NCBI GenBank assembly: GCA_002786065.1
Contig: NHNY01000018.1
Coordinates: 434,001-498,000, forward strand
DNA length: 64,000 nucleotides
From: Microcyclospora pomicola
Taxonomy: Eukaryota > Ascomycota > Dothideomycetes > Capnodiales
Direction of reading: 5' to 3'
Shown: positions 62,939 to 64,000 of the stretch, in pieces
Position numbering within the stretch: the first letter of the stretch is position 1
Layout: each line of letters opens with the position of its first letter
The notes under the pieces: generated by a model
The model's input: only the letters and a program-made list of their open reading frames with translations
Database searches by the model: none
Told to the model about the DNA's origin: nothing
Position numbers and translations under genes: made by a program

Positions 62939-64000
62939 TGTGATTGATTCGAAGCTACGCAAGTTCTTCGGTTAGTATGGGAAGGTCAGGGTAATGACTG
63001 ATACAGAAGGTGATATGGGGCACTCTCGTCTAATCAGAGGATTGGGAACTCACTTTAAATGCTGATGTTGGTATTTTGATCTGGGGTGCTGGATGCAAGT
63101 GAAGAAGATCGAAGAAGGAATGGAGGGGCGAGGTTGCAATGGCAGTACAGTACGCGTAGTCATGAGGGGTCATGGTTCCAGTCTTGAATGTGGGGCAGAA
63201 GTGACGTTGAAGCTGCAGCTGTAATACTGATCCAACATGAAAACGCACGTGGAACTACATGTGGGCCATTGGCACATCACCGTGGTCGCAACCTTATAGT
63301 TTCCCCTGTCTTGGTATTCAAGGGGACATTAATCACATGTGTGCTGAATGCAATGTATCAAGTAATCTGATTGGAAAGGCAATGGAAGTCTTCCATGTCT
63401 CGTTCCCAGGAAGCGTTGATGCCTCAGGTCAGAACACACTACGTGGTCTAGAACCATGACAGTGGCAATAGTTTCAGAGTAGCATGGAACAACCGCGACT
63501 ATAAGCTGCTCTAGTCAATACCTACCTAGATATAAGCAAACTGCTGATCACGAAGGACGAGACGCATCAAAGACAGCATTTCCGCATCAAACTAAGACTC
63601 CAGTGCCGTAGGGAATGAGCAAGAAGCCCGAGCTGTTTGAGTAGAGATCTAGAGTAGGTACTTTTTGTCTTCGGAGAAGCATATAACAATTTCACACCAG
63701 TCGACACATATACACTGCACATGTTTCGAGGGCCAACTAGGTATCTTGTGAGGCTCCCGCTACCTTCCCCAAGACCAGCGTCCAGCGACCAGGCCATGTA
63801 TTCTCAAAATTATTTCCTTCGTGTGGTGAAGGTACGGGAGCCTCTCCAATGGCCGGGTCGATCAATCCCGGTCGTAACCTTAAGGGCTTCTAGGATCTGC
63901 ATTATTGGGGTCTACTCACGTATACATTGATCTTGCTAGACTCATACACTCGACAACGTGGCGGGATGAGCTGCCGGAACGTATGACCCCTATTGTCTCT
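62939..64000. other. Right-edge region, 1.1 kb, no gene called
   Basis: Upstream of the glycine-rich gene to the window end. The 5' part is probably its promoter and leader. Frames near 63188-63930 are short and unrecognisable; a gene could begin beyond the edge. Confidence 0.45.

Overview
The window looks like a core-chromosome segment of a filamentous ascomycete (Pezizomycotina, probably a Dothideomycete; this placement is inference). The evidence is short GT-AG introns of about 40-80 nt, compact genes on both strands, and a set of single-copy ascomycete housekeeping genes: polo kinase, TVP23, NPL4, SEC66, ADK2, TEL2, UBA3, TAF2 and SAS4. Exon structures were worked out by hand from splice sites, reading-frame phase and remembered family conservation. 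No alignment or search was run.

Layout. 1-7.3 kb: polo-like kinase (cut by the left edge), a conserved hypothetical protein, a citrate-lyase-beta-like protein, TVP23 and a rhodanese/CX5R protein. 7.74-13.86 kb: one 6.1-kb AT-rich DNA transposon with imperfect 35-bp inverted ends and a perfect 9-bp target-site duplication. It carries a plus-strand gene of unknown function and, convergent with it, a Mutator-like (MULE) transposase on the minus strand. 14.7-15.6 kb: a UstYa-like (DUF3328) protein with degenerate metal motifs. 16.5-24.5 kb: NPL4 and SEC66 head to head, an F-box-like protein and an allantoate/pantothenate-type MFS transporter. 25-38 kb: a 2EXR-like protein, a GT90 (CAP10-like) membrane glycosyltransferase, an intron-containing tRNA-Phe(GAA), a putative mitochondrial protein, a Vps3844-domain protein, an SDR and a RING-H2 membrane protein. 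40-53 kb: ADK2, a ChaC-type gamma-glutamylcyclotransferase, TEL2 and UBA3 head to head, a Ure2-like GST, a Zn2Cys6 regulator and a peroxiredoxin-like protein. 54-63 kb: TAF2, a SAS4-domain protein and a glycine-rich repeat protein. Apart from the transposon there is no sign of an operon-like or secondary-metabolite cluster; the genes serve unrelated housekeeping functions.

The most unusual object is the transposon. The transposase can be spliced by hand into 12 exons with no frameshift across 11 introns. All 11 introns are made largely of diverged tandem 11-bp units of the form ATTNNNAATNN, often ending in CTAATTAG at the acceptor. Introns of the plus-strand gene and the leader before it contain the same units. 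The transposase exons carry 30 in-frame stops, 29 of them TAA/TAG at codons explainable as mutated CAA/CAG or TGG, the pattern expected from repeat-induced point mutation (RIP). The element therefore looks like a dead MULE that once held an expanded family of near-identical, introner-like introns. A second oddity is an apparent 5-nt microexon in the ChaC gene.
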